Origin: Verrucomicrobiota bacterium
Lineage (GTDB): Bacteria > Verrucomicrobiota > Verrucomicrobiia > Verrucomicrobiales > Verrucomicrobiaceae
NCBI GenBank assembly: GCA_009885695.1
Contig: VFKE01000181.1
Coordinates: forward strand, 1 to 39,419
DNA: 39,419 nucleotides
Reading direction: 5' to 3'
In this document: piece after piece, positions 1-6,925 of the stretch
How positions within the stretch are numbered: the first letter of the stretch is position 1
How the letters are laid out: every line of letters starts with the position of its first letter
Program-made: the position numbers and the translations under genes
The notes under the pieces: generated by a model
What the model was told of the DNA's origin: nothing
What the model saw: only the letters and a program-made list of their open reading frames with translations
The model's database searches: none

Positions 1-2
1 AA

Positions 3-161
3 GGTCCTGGGGTTTGCACCCCAGGCTGGGGATGAGACGTTCCGTTGGCACTGGTGAGGTGCCGAAACGGACACAGCGATCAGGCCAAGAAATGTGGAAT
101 CAGGTTATCATGCGCCAACGGCGCATTTTATACCAAGCCTGGGGTGCAAATCCCAGGACTA
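3..161. repeat. Palindromic REP/MITE-like intergenic element
   Basis: Two arms, 3-27 and 137-161, are inverted copies of each other over 25 bases with two mismatches. Each arm is itself a hairpin with a core of the type CCTGGGGT/ACCCCAGG. Between them lie further small hairpins: GGCAC/GTGCC around 47-63 and a perfect ATGCGCC-AAC-GGCGCAT at 110-126. A GCGCT-GAA-AGCGC hairpin lies just outside the right arm near 181-193. The layout of outer inverted arms enclosing hairpins resembles a REP-derived or MITE-type element. It lies downstream of lpdA and could also act as its 3' structure. No coding sequence is visible in 1-221. The left edge is close to the window end, so the true boundary may lie outside. 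Confidence 0.6.
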
Positions 162-221
162 CTACACCATGATTATTGAGCGCTGAAAGCGCGTTTCATA
201 ACACCATCCTAGGCTGGGTCA

Positions 222-1601
222 TCACGCGTGAATCGGATGCCCTGCGGCCACTTCGGTGGCTTCCTTGAGCATCTCGCTGAGCGTGGGATGCGCGTGGATG
301 GTGGCTTCGATTTCGTCCTTCGTGGCTTCGAGTGTCATCGCTAATCCTAATTCAGCAATCATCTCGGTGGCTTCCGATCCGACGATGTGGGCGCCGACTA
401 ACTCGCCGTGCGGTTCGCCGAAGAGAAGTTTCACAAAACCTTCCGGTTCCGCGACGGCGAGTGCTTTGCCGCTGGCTTGGTAGGGGAACTTGCCGACTTT
501 GAATTTGAGGTTTTTCTCCTTCGCCGAGGCTTCGGTGAGTCCGATGCTGGCAACTTGCGGCTGGCAGTAAGTGCAGCCGGGGAAGATGGTGACCTTCTTC
601 GGTTTGTGGCCGGGCTTGTAGAGGCCTTCGACACATTGCACGGCTTCATAACTGGCGACGTGGGCGAGCCACGGAGGGCCGATGATGTCGCCAGCGCCGT
701 AGATGTCTTTCACGCTAGTTTCGTAGTTCGCGTTGGTGTTGAGCCAACCGCGTTCGGTGAGTTTCAACTCAATGCCGCCGGGCAGCACGGGCATGACTCC
801 GATGGCAACCAGGCATATGTCCGCTTCGATGGTTTCAGTCACCGCGCCTTCGACACTGAGGCTGACTTTGTCGCCGTGATCTTTGGCGCTGGCGACTTTG
901 GTTTTGGTGAGCACGCGGATGCCGGCTTTCTTGAAACTCTTTTCGACCAGCGCGCTGGATTCCTCGTCCTCCACCGGCAGGATGCGCGGCATCATTTCGA
1001 TGAGCGTGACTTTGGTGCCGTAGGCGTTGAAGAAATAGGCGAACTCAGCCCCGATGGCACCGGCTCCAATGATGGCAATGCTCTTGGGCTGTGCTGGCAG
1101 GATCATGGCTGCGTGGCTGTCGATGACGGTTTTGCCATTGAAGGGCAGACCGGGCATGGGGCGGGCGTTGGCACCGGTGGCGATGAGAATTTTGACTGCA
1201 TCGTGCGTTTCTTTTTTTCCGTCTTTGGCGGTGACTTCCACTTTGCCTGGGGCGGTGATGCTGCCCATGCCGCGGATGTAGTCGATCTTGTTCTTCTTCA
1301 GGAGGAACTCGATACCGCCGCAAAGTTTGTCGGATACTTTACGACTGCGACCGATGACTTTGTCCCAGTCGAAGCTCAGGCCTTCGATCTTCATGCCAAA
1401 CTCGGCGGCACGGTGCGCGACGGTGTGGTAGAGCTCGGCATTTTTCAGCAGGGCTTTGGTAGGAATGCAACCCCAGTTCAAGCAGGTGCCGCCGGCGCGA
1501 TCGCCTTCGACACAGGCGACTTTTTTACCGAGTTGCGCAGCGCGAATGGCGCCGACATATCCGGCGGGGCCGCCGCCAATGACGATGAGGTCGTAGTTCA
1601 T
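222..1601 (-). CDS. lpdA: Dihydrolipoyl dehydrogenase (E3)
   Basis: This is the FAD-dependent dihydrolipoamide dehydrogenase, which reoxidises the lipoyl groups of 2-oxoacid dehydrogenase complexes with NAD+. The 459-residue length is normal for the family. The N-terminus has the FAD-binding GGGPAGY motif (about residues 9-15). The redox disulfide motif GGTCLNWGCIPTK has Cys40 and Cys45. A second Rossmann motif, GAGAIGAEFA, marks the NAD domain, and the C-terminus has the dimer-interface HPTLSE motif with the catalytic His. It is the last gene of a minus-strand series that also contains pdhA, pdhB and aceF, so it most likely serves the pyruvate dehydrogenase complex. There is no Shine-Dalgarno. 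The 20 bases upstream of the ATG contain no G in the sense strand and are part of a direct repeat. Confidence 0.97.
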   Translation of the reverse strand: MNYDLIVIGGGPAGYVGAIRAAQLGKKVACVEGDRAGGTCLNWGCIPTKALLKNAELYHTVAHRAAEFGMKIEGLSFDWDKVIGRSRKVSDKLCGGIEFLLKKNKIDYIRGMGSITAPGKVEVTAKDGKKETHDAVKILIATGANARPMPGLPFNGKTVIDSHAAMILPAQPKSIAIIGAGAIGAEFAYFFNAYGTKVTLIEMMPRILPVEDEESSALVEKSFKKAGIRVLTKTKVASAKDHGDKVSLSVEGAVTETIEADICLVAIGVMPVLPGGIELKLTERGWLNTNANYETSVKDIYGAGDIIGPPWLAHVASYEAVQCVEGLYKPGHKPKKVTIFPGCTYCQPQVASIGLTEASAKEKNLKFKVGKFPYQASGKALAVAEPEGFVKLLFGEPHGELVGAHIVGSEATEMIAELGLAMTLEATKDEIEATIHAHPTLSEMLKEATEVAAGHPIHA

Positions 1602-1607
1602 GGGATT

Positions 1608-1641
1608 GGTTATAAGTTATGGGTTATAAGTTATGAGTTAT
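1608..1641. repeat. Short tandem repeat in the lpdA leader
   Basis: GGTTATAAGTTAT is present twice in tandem (1608-1620 and 1622-1634), followed by a partial unit GAGTTAT (1635-1641). It fills the 44-base gap between the amidase stop and the lpdA start, where a ribosome binding site would be expected. On the lpdA sense strand it reads as a G-free, A/T/C-only leader. Confidence 0.75.
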
Positions 1642-1645
1642 TGAA

Positions 1646-2392
1646 TCAACCACCACGCGCATCGCCGTGACGGCTTGGAGGGGCTTTGATGAAGGGAGGA
1701 AGAGGACCGAGGTTGCCATCTCCATAGGCGGATTGATCGCGGATGGCGCGGGCGATGGCGCGGGCCATTTGACTGCGGTAACTGGAATTGGAAATGGCTT
1801 TGCCCTCGCGGGCATGGGAGATGTAGCCGCATTCGACCAGAATGCACGGGATCATGGGGTTGCGGGTGAGCCGCAGTCGGCGGCGGACCAGTCCGCGGGA
1901 GTTGTGCTGATGGGCAGTGGCGGAGAGCTGGCTTTGCACGCGTTTGGCCAGGGTGTAGCTGTCGACGCGCCACCAGTAGGTTTCCGGGCCCGCGAAGCGT
2001 GATGATGAATGATTGAAGTGGAGGCTGATCAGGACGGCGTCGGGATATCGGTTGGCCAGTTTCACGCGATCATCAAGGTCGACAAATTTGTCCGAGTCGC
2101 GCGTCATGACGACGCGGAAGCCGCTGAGTTCGCTGCGGAGGCGTTTTGCCATGTCGAGCGTCAGGTTTTTTTCGGTGAGTCCAGCGCGACGTGAACTGGC
2201 GCCGGAATCTTTTCCACCGTGGCCGGCATCGACGATCACGGTTTTGAAGCCGCGCGGACCGGGGCGGTTGCCGTATTCATTCAGGCCGCGACTGGTAGAG
2301 GTCGGGCCTGCGGGCGGGGTTTCGCAGCTGACCAAACCGAGGGCACATGCAGACAGAAGCAAGGCCGTGCGCGCGAGGTGTGTTCGATTCAT
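1646..2392 (-). CDS. N-acetylmuramoyl-L-alanine amidase, lipoprotein
   Basis: This is a zinc amidase of the Amidase_3 (AmiC/CwlD) family that cleaves the bond between MurNAc and the stem peptide in the cell wall. I chose the start at 2392 because it gives a lipoprotein signal peptide, MNRTHLARTALLLSACALG followed by the lipobox LVSC. Starting further upstream would bury this signal. The mature domain shows VDAGHGGKDSGA (zinc His), a Glu in the LTEKNLTLDMA segment, ISLHFNHS (zinc His) and the catalytic Glu in ILVECGYIS. The protein has 248 residues and no SPOR or LysM domain. It lies between the VapBC pair and lpdA on the same strand, 34 bases downstream in transcription from the toxin stop. 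No functional link to the dehydrogenase genes is evident. Confidence 0.9.
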   Translation of the reverse strand: MNRTHLARTALLLSACALGLVSCETPPAGPTSTSRGLNEYGNRPGPRGFKTVIVDAGHGGKDSGASSRRAGLTEKNLTLDMAKRLRSELSGFRVVMTRDSDKFVDLDDRVKLANRYPDAVLISLHFNHSSSRFAGPETYWWRVDSYTLAKRVQSQLSATAHQHNSRGLVRRRLRLTRNPMIPCILVECGYISHAREGKAISNSSYRSQMARAIARAIRDQSAYGDGNLGPLPPFIKAPPSRHGDARGG

Positions 2393-2426
2393 CAGGTGGA
2401 TTATCCGGTTTGTTAACAAGATCACT

Positions 2427-2849
2427 TCAGCGGCGCAGGACAAACGGAGTGACATCCACCAGTGCAAGACCGGGAACATGTCGAAAGTCTTTTTCATTCA
2501 GCGTGGCGACGGAATGTCCCGATTCCATGGCGGTGGCGGCGATTTGCAGATCGTGTGCGCCAATGATCTGGCCGCGTTTTTCAAGGTTCGCCCAGAGAGC
2601 GGCGTGACGCCGTGCGATGGTGAGGTCAAAATCAATGACCGCCAGCCGGACGAGCATGTCTTCGACGAATTGTGAGCGTTCTGCGCGGCGGGTCTTTGTG
2701 TTGGCCCTTTCGACGCCGTGAAGAAGCTCGGAAGCGGTGATGGCTGCGATGAAAAAGGTTTCGTCGGGATGCGCGTGAAATAATCCCGTCAGATTGAAGC
2801 GCCGGCGTTCATGGGCGATGGGAATGGAACTGTCGAGCATCAATCCCAT
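2427..2849 (-). CDS. vapC: PIN-domain toxin, VapC family
   Basis: A 140-residue PIN-domain protein, expected to be a Mg-dependent endoribonuclease toxin. Visible acidic residues fit the PIN site: the Asp of MLDSS at the N-terminus, the Glu of ITASELLHG, and the Asp of GAHDLQIAATA. The C-terminal VATLNEKDFRHVPGL segment is typical of VapC. Two starts are possible. The ATG at 2849 overlaps the antitoxin end by 10 bases. The second Met at 2840 gives a TGATG-type stop/start overlap and the more usual MLDSS N-terminus. The overlap implies translational coupling to the antitoxin. No Shine-Dalgarno is seen. The target RNA cannot be told from sequence. Confidence 0.88.
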   Translation of the reverse strand: MGLMLDSSIPIAHERRRFNLTGLFHAHPDETFFIAAITASELLHGVERANTKTRRAERSQFVEDMLVRLAVIDFDLTIARRHAALWANLEKRGQIIGAHDLQIAATAMESGHSVATLNEKDFRHVPGLALVDVTPFVLRR

Positions 2850-3106
2850 GGTGAATTTGGTTTGGGGAGCCGCTTGCGTGCTGTGGCCAGATCTTTGGCA
2901 AATGAGGCGCTCTCAGACTCGCTTAAGTGATGGATTTTCGGCCAAAGCTCCGCCAGTTCGGCTCCCGTGAGAGGCTTGGGGACCGGCGAGATTTTTGCGA
3001 CCAGTTTGCCGCCCTTGAAAAGCAACGCCGTCTCGCCGTGGTAGCGGATGCGGCTGATGAGGTCGGAGAAGCCGCGGGCGGCCTCGGTGACAGAGAGAGA
3101 AATCAT
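2840..3106 (-). CDS. Antitoxin, Phd/YefM-like (VapB role)
   Basis: An 88-residue protein starting MISLSVTEAARGFSDLISRI, the usual N-terminal DNA-binding segment of Phd/YefM-type antitoxins. It is followed by ETALLFKGGKLVAKISPV and a hydrophilic C-terminus that would wrap the PIN toxin. I chose the ATG at 3106 over one 33 bases upstream because the upstream option would translate through a palindrome that looks like the operator. The gene starts 37 bases after the aceF stop, on the same strand, so it may be read from the PDH operon as well as from its own promoter. A Phd-type antitoxin with a PIN toxin is a common pairing. Confidence 0.85.
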   Translation of the reverse strand: MISLSVTEAARGFSDLISRIRYHGETALLFKGGKLVAKISPVPKPLTGAELAELWPKIHHLSESESASFAKDLATARKRLPKPNSPWD

Positions 3107-3107
3107 G

Positions 3108-3134
3108 TTATCAGATAATCTGATTTTGTGATAA
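3108..3134. promoter_or_regulatory. Probable autoregulatory operator of the TA pair
   Basis: A nested palindrome immediately upstream of the antitoxin ATG. The inner TCAGATAATCTGA (3111-3123) is a perfect inverted repeat around a single central base. An outer pair TTATCA (3108-3113) and TGATAA (3129-3134) is also perfect. Phd/VapB antitoxins normally repress by binding such palindromes over their own promoter. The location and symmetry fit, and binding is inferred. Confidence 0.65.
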
Positions 3135-3143
3135 GTCAACGGA

Positions 3144-4448
3144 CTACACCAGCATCAGCGCCGGATTCTCCAGGAGCTTCTTCATCTCGCCGAGGAACTG
3201 GGCGCCGACGGCGCCGTCCACGACGCGGTGGTCGCCGCTGAGACCGAGCCACATTCTCTGGCCGGCGACGATCTGGCTCTTGTCGTTGACGACGGGGCAT
3301 GAGCGGACACTGCCCACGCTGATGATCGCGGCCTGCGGGGGATTGATGATAGCGGCGAAGTGGTCGATGCCGGATGCGCCGAGGTTGCTCACGGTGATGG
3401 TGCCGCCGCCGAATTCATCGGAGCTGAGCTTTTTGTTTTTCGCGCGTGTGGCGAGATCTTTCACGGCCAGGCTGATTTCCATGACGGTCTTGGTTTCTGC
3501 GGCCTTGATGACGGGGGTGACGAGTCCTTCGGGCAGGGCGATGGCCACGTTCAAATTGACGTGCTTGAATTGAACGATGGCGTCGCCGTCGAAGGACGAG
3601 TTCACGGCGGGAACGGTGACGGCGGCACGGACGACGGCTTTGAGGATGAAATCGTTGACGCTGTACTTGTTGCCGCTGGTTTTCTGCGATTGTTCGTTGA
3701 TGTTCGCGCGGAATGCCATGAGCGGTGCGGCATCGATTTCCATCTGCAGATAGAAATGCGGAATTTGCGTCTTGGAAGCGAAGAGGCGCTCGGCGATGAT
3801 ATTCCGCATGCCGGTGAGCGGGATGCGCTGGTCATCGGGACCAGCGACGGGGCGGATGGTTTGCGAAGATCGTGCAGGCAGAGGGCTGCCGGCGCCACTT
3901 GCGGGGGCGGATTCCACATCGGCGCGGATGATGCGTCCGCCAGGGCCGGAGCCGGTGATGCGGGACATATCCACGCCGAGTTCCACGGCGACCTTGCGGG
4001 CGAGGGGCGATGCTTTTACTCGGGTGCCATTGGTGGAGGCGGCGCGGCTGCGGGGTGCGGGTGCGGTGGGAAGGACGGATCCGGCCGTGACTGCATGTCG
4101 GGTGGCTGATAATCCAGTGGCAGATTTTATTGACGGAGCAGCGGCTGGGACTGGAACTGCGTCCTCGTTAGCCTTGACGAAGGCGGCGAGGTCAGTTGGT
4201 GAGGCTTCGCCTTTATCGAGAATCACGGCAAGACCGGCACCTAGCGGCACCTTGCTGCCTTCCTTGAGCAGGAGCTTGTGGACGATGCCCGCATCGAAGG
4301 TTTGCATCTCCATCGTGGCCTTGTCGGTCTCGATATCGGCCACGGCACGGCCGATATCCACGGTTTCGCCCTCCTTGACCAGCCACTTGATGAGGGTGCC
4401 CTCGGTCATGGTGTCGCTTAGTTTGGGCATTTTGATGAGCTTGGGCAT
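3144..4448 (-). CDS. aceF: Pyruvate dehydrogenase E2, dihydrolipoamide acetyltransferase
   Basis: The E2 core of the pyruvate dehydrogenase complex, transferring the acetyl group from the lipoyl arm to CoA. Domains in order: one lipoyl domain (about 1-80) with the lipoylated Lys43 in ETDKATMEM; an Ala/Pro-rich linker; an E1/E3-binding domain (KASPLARKVAVELGVDMS, then GSGPGGRI, about 140-180); a second linker; and a catalytic acyltransferase domain from about 205 ending with the active-site motif DHRVVDGAVGAQF. The length of 434 residues with one lipoyl domain is typical of alpha-proteobacterial and mitochondrial type E2. It lies 150 bases downstream of pdhB. The alternative names pdhC and odhB-like are possible, but the linked E1 alpha and beta genes support pyruvate as substrate. 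Confidence 0.95.
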   Translation of the reverse strand: MPKLIKMPKLSDTMTEGTLIKWLVKEGETVDIGRAVADIETDKATMEMQTFDAGIVHKLLLKEGSKVPLGAGLAVILDKGEASPTDLAAFVKANEDAVPVPAAAPSIKSATGLSATRHAVTAGSVLPTAPAPRSRAASTNGTRVKASPLARKVAVELGVDMSRITGSGPGGRIIRADVESAPASGAGSPLPARSSQTIRPVAGPDDQRIPLTGMRNIIAERLFASKTQIPHFYLQMEIDAAPLMAFRANINEQSQKTSGNKYSVNDFILKAVVRAAVTVPAVNSSFDGDAIVQFKHVNLNVAIALPEGLVTPVIKAAETKTVMEISLAVKDLATRAKNKKLSSDEFGGGTITVSNLGASGIDHFAAIINPPQAAIISVGSVRSCPVVNDKSQIVAGQRMWLGLSGDHRVVDGAVGAQFLGEMKKLLENPALMLV

Positions 4449-4463
4449 GGGCGTAATTCTTAG

Positions 4464-4488
4464 ACAGGATTAACAAGATTAACAGGAT
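4464..4488. repeat. Direct repeat in the aceF leader
   Basis: The stretch ACAGGATTAACAAGATTAACAGGAT contains GATTAACA twice at short spacing. It sits in the 150-base pdhB-aceF gap, 15 bases upstream of the aceF ATG. On the sense strand it reads as C/T/A-rich sequence with few G. The rest of this gap shows no promoter or gene I can defend. Confidence 0.6.
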
Positions 4489-4598
4489 GGGAGATTGGAC
4501 AGTTGCGAAGCCGCGAAGCGAATTAACGGAATTTTACCGGATTGTTTTAGAACGAAATTCTAATTCAGTTTGATTTTGTAAATTTTGTCGATGAAGCC

Positions 4599-5591
4599 CT
4601 AGCAAATTTCCAGTGCGCGGGCCACGACAACTTCCGGGGTGGGGTTTTGTATTTTTTCGAGAGGCGGACTGTAGAAGGCGGGGGCGTCGAGCGAGTTCAC
4701 ACGGAGGACGGGTGCGTCGAGTTCGTCAAAGCAATGCTGTTGGACCATGGCGGCTATTTGGGAACCGATGGAACCGAAGGGCTTGTTCTCGTCCACGCAG
4801 ATGAGACGATGGGTTTTGCGTACGGAGTTGAAAATGGTTTCCTCGTCGAGCGGGCGGATGCTGCGGAGGTCCACAACCTCGGCGCTGATGCCGTGTTCGC
4901 TTTGCAAAATCTCCGCGGCTTTCAGGCAGGTGTGCACGGCGCGTCCATGGCAGACCAGGGTGATGTCGCTGCCTTCGCGTTTGATGTCGGCGACACCGAG
5001 GGGAATGACGAGTTCGCCATCGGGAAGTTCGCTATTATCAGGCACGTCCCATTCCTCGCCGTAGAGCAAGGTGTTCTCCATGAACATCACGGGATCGTTG
5101 TCGCGGATGGCGGCTTTCATGAGCCCCTTGGCATCGTAGGCAGTCGCGGGGACGACGCACTTCATGCCGGGGAATTGGGCGATGACATTTTCCGGCGTGT
5201 GGGAGTGGGTGGCCCCGACATTGGTGCCGCTGTTCGCCGGACCGCGGATGACGATGGGGCAGTTGATGAGCCCGCCGGACATGTAGCGCACCATGCCGGC
5301 ATTATTGATGATTTGATCCCAGGCGACGGTGTAGAAGCTCCAGAACATGAGCTCCATGACCGGGCGCACGCCGAGCATGGAGGCGCCGACGCCCATGCCG
5401 ATGAAGCCGGCTTCGCTGATGGGCGTGTCCATGACGCGTTTGTCGCCCCACTTGGCCCAGAGGCCTTCGGTGACTTTGTAGGCGCCGTTGTATTGCGCGA
5501 CTTCTTCGCCCATGAGCATGACCATGGGGTCGCGTGCGAGCTCCTCGTCAAAGGCTTCGCGAAGGGCGTGGCGGTAGGAGAGTCGGCGCAT
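4599..5591 (-). CDS. pdhB: Pyruvate dehydrogenase E1 component, beta subunit
   Basis: The beta subunit of the thiamine-diphosphate-dependent E1 heterotetramer, 330 residues, full length. It begins MRRLSYRHALREAFDEELARDP and contains the family landmarks LMGEEVAQYNGAYKVT, DTPISEAGFIGMGVGASMLG, the E1-beta signature VIRGPANSGTNVGATHSH, and the C-terminal transketolase domain segment EVVDLRSIRPLDEETI. It lies 45 bases downstream of pdhA and upstream of aceF on the same strand, consistent with an A-B-C operon. The spacer to pdhA is made of GTCAGTAAGTCAG-like short repeats. No Shine-Dalgarno is visible. Confidence 0.96.
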   Translation of the reverse strand: MRRLSYRHALREAFDEELARDPMVMLMGEEVAQYNGAYKVTEGLWAKWGDKRVMDTPISEAGFIGMGVGASMLGVRPVMELMFWSFYTVAWDQIINNAGMVRYMSGGLINCPIVIRGPANSGTNVGATHSHTPENVIAQFPGMKCVVPATAYDAKGLMKAAIRDNDPVMFMENTLLYGEEWDVPDNSELPDGELVIPLGVADIKREGSDITLVCHGRAVHTCLKAAEILQSEHGISAEVVDLRSIRPLDEETIFNSVRKTHRLICVDENKPFGSIGSQIAAMVQQHCFDELDAPVLRVNSLDAPAFYSPPLEKIQNPTPEVVVARALEIC

Positions 5592-5636
5592 GGAAACAGT
5601 AAGTCTGTAGGTCAGTAAGTCAGTGGACAGAGTCGG
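5592..5636. repeat. Short degenerate direct repeats between pdhA and pdhB
   Basis: The 45-base gap is built of near-copies of a CAGTAAGTC/GTCAGTAAGTCAG unit, with further GTCAGT and GGTCAGTC fragments. It occupies the whole leader of pdhB in place of a ribosome binding site. Confidence 0.55.
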
Positions 5637-6716
5637 TCAGTCGTTGAAGAAATGCCGGCCGGTCTGGCCAGCTTCGGTTTTTTGATCGACCTCCCAATAG
5701 ACATCGTCAAAGATTTCAGCGGGCTCAGGATAGGCACTCTGTCCGGCGAACTGAGCTGAAGCTTCAGCTTCGGCGATGGCAGCCTGGTCAATGGTGGCCA
5801 CGCCGGCTTCATCGAGCACACCCTCTTTGAGCAAGTGGGTTTTGAAGATGTGAATGGGATCGTGCTCACGCTCGTAGCGTTCGACCTCTTCCTTGGTGCG
5901 GTATTTGAATTTGTTGGCGTCGGCGACCGAGTGTCCTTGATAGCGATACGTGGTAATTTCCAGCAGGGTCGGCTTGTTCTCGTTGCGCGCGCGCTCGAGG
6001 GCATCGTGGACACCGGCGCGGACTTCGTAGAGGTCTTCGCCGTTGAGTTGTTTCCATGCCATGCCGTAGCCGACGGCGCGCTCGGCGAGACAGCCGGGGT
6101 AAGCACTGGAACGCTTCTGGCTGGTGCCCATCGAATAGCCGTTGTTCTCGATAATGAAGACAATGGGGAGACCGAATAGCGCGGCGAGATTTAGACTCTC
6201 ATGAAAGCTGCCCTGATTGACTGCGCCATCACCGAGGAAGCACATGGCCGCGCCCTTGAGACCTTTGTATTTCAAACCGAATGCCAGTCCAGTGCCGAGC
6301 GGGGTCTGGCCGGCGACAATGCCGTGACCGCCCCAGTAATTCTTGTCCGGCGCGAAGTAGTGCATGGAACCGCCCTTGCCCTTGGAACAACCGGTTCGCT
6401 TGCCGAAAAGTTCGGCCATACAGGCGTTCATATCCATTCCAACAGCTAATGCATGTCCGTGATCACGATAAGCTGTAATAATATGATCATTCTCGCCCAT
6501 GAGGGAAACGCAGCCCACGGCGACCGCTTCCTGGCCAATGTAGAGGTGAAGGAAGCCTCCCATTTTACCTGCGTTGTAATACTTGAGCGAAATTTGTTCG
6601 AAGCGTCGGATGCGGCAGAGATCACGATAGAGACCACGTTTTTTCTCCACCGACAATGAAACATTAATGGCAGCTTTTGTGTGGCTGGCGGGCTTATTTT
6701 GGATGGGGGAGGACAT
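5637..6716 (-). CDS. pdhA: Pyruvate dehydrogenase E1 component, alpha subunit
   Basis: The alpha subunit of the E1 decarboxylase, 359 residues. The thiamine-diphosphate motif runs from GDGAVNQGSFHESLNLAALF to IENNGY, the canonical GDG...NN spacing. Other landmarks are LHLYIGQEAVAVG, YRDHGHALA, KGKGGSMHYF and a GHSVADANKFKYRT segment corresponding to the regulatory loop of this family. It is the first gene of the minus-strand PDH series and is divergent from mnmG across a 209-base gap. The upstream 20 bases are pyrimidine-rich with no AGGAGG. Confidence 0.96.
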   Translation of the reverse strand: MSSPIQNKPASHTKAAINVSLSVEKKRGLYRDLCRIRRFEQISLKYYNAGKMGGFLHLYIGQEAVAVGCVSLMGENDHIITAYRDHGHALAVGMDMNACMAELFGKRTGCSKGKGGSMHYFAPDKNYWGGHGIVAGQTPLGTGLAFGLKYKGLKGAAMCFLGDGAVNQGSFHESLNLAALFGLPIVFIIENNGYSMGTSQKRSSAYPGCLAERAVGYGMAWKQLNGEDLYEVRAGVHDALERARNENKPTLLEITTYRYQGHSVADANKFKYRTKEEVERYEREHDPIHIFKTHLLKEGVLDEAGVATIDQAAIAEAEASAQFAGQSAYPEPAEIFDDVYWEVDQKTEAGQTGRHFFND

Positions 6717-6779
6717 GATCGATGAAGGCGCGGAGGCTAGCGTGCTTAGATCAGATACGCAAGCGCCGAGCGCATGTGC

Positions 6780-6840
6780 CGCAACGCTTTTATTTTAATT
6801 TTATATGGAGTAAATTTAATTGTTTAGCGGATATAATCCT
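6780..6840 (+). promoter_or_regulatory. AT-rich segment with a probable -10 for mnmG
   Basis: A sharply AT-rich stretch in an otherwise GC-rich region, ending with a perfect TATAAT at 6832-6837 directed at mnmG. No good TTGACA-like -35 lies at the proper distance, so the promoter call rests on the -10 and the AT content. The same stretch lies upstream of divergent pdhA and might serve both. It could also be an easily melted segment, given the DnaA box and parS-type sites nearby. Confidence 0.45.
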
Positions 6841-6858
6841 CACGGGTTTTGAGGCTGA

Positions 6859-6874
6859 AGTTCCACATGGAACA
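6859..6874. other. parS-like palindrome, near consensus
   Basis: AGTTCCACATGGAACA matches the ParB target TGTTCCACGTGGAACA except at the first base and one central base (CACATG for CACGTG). It lies between the putative -10 and the mnmG start, in the transcript leader. It is a weaker match than the site inside mnmG but about 820 bases away from it. Confidence 0.5.
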
Positions 6875-6925
6875 CTTCTCGCAGTGAAGCAATTCCTGTG
6901 CTAGGGTCGCTGTTCTTTCGCGCCG

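Noticed and set aside
408-1670. Plus-strand open frame of 420 codons opposite lpdA
   Set aside because: Antisense to a complete, motif-rich lpdA; the translation is Phe/Asp/Gly-rich and typical of complement frames. Similar frames opposite aceF (3360-4109), pdhB (4647-5618), the Gfo/Idh gene (25227-26279) and serA (34955-36133) were dropped for the same reason.
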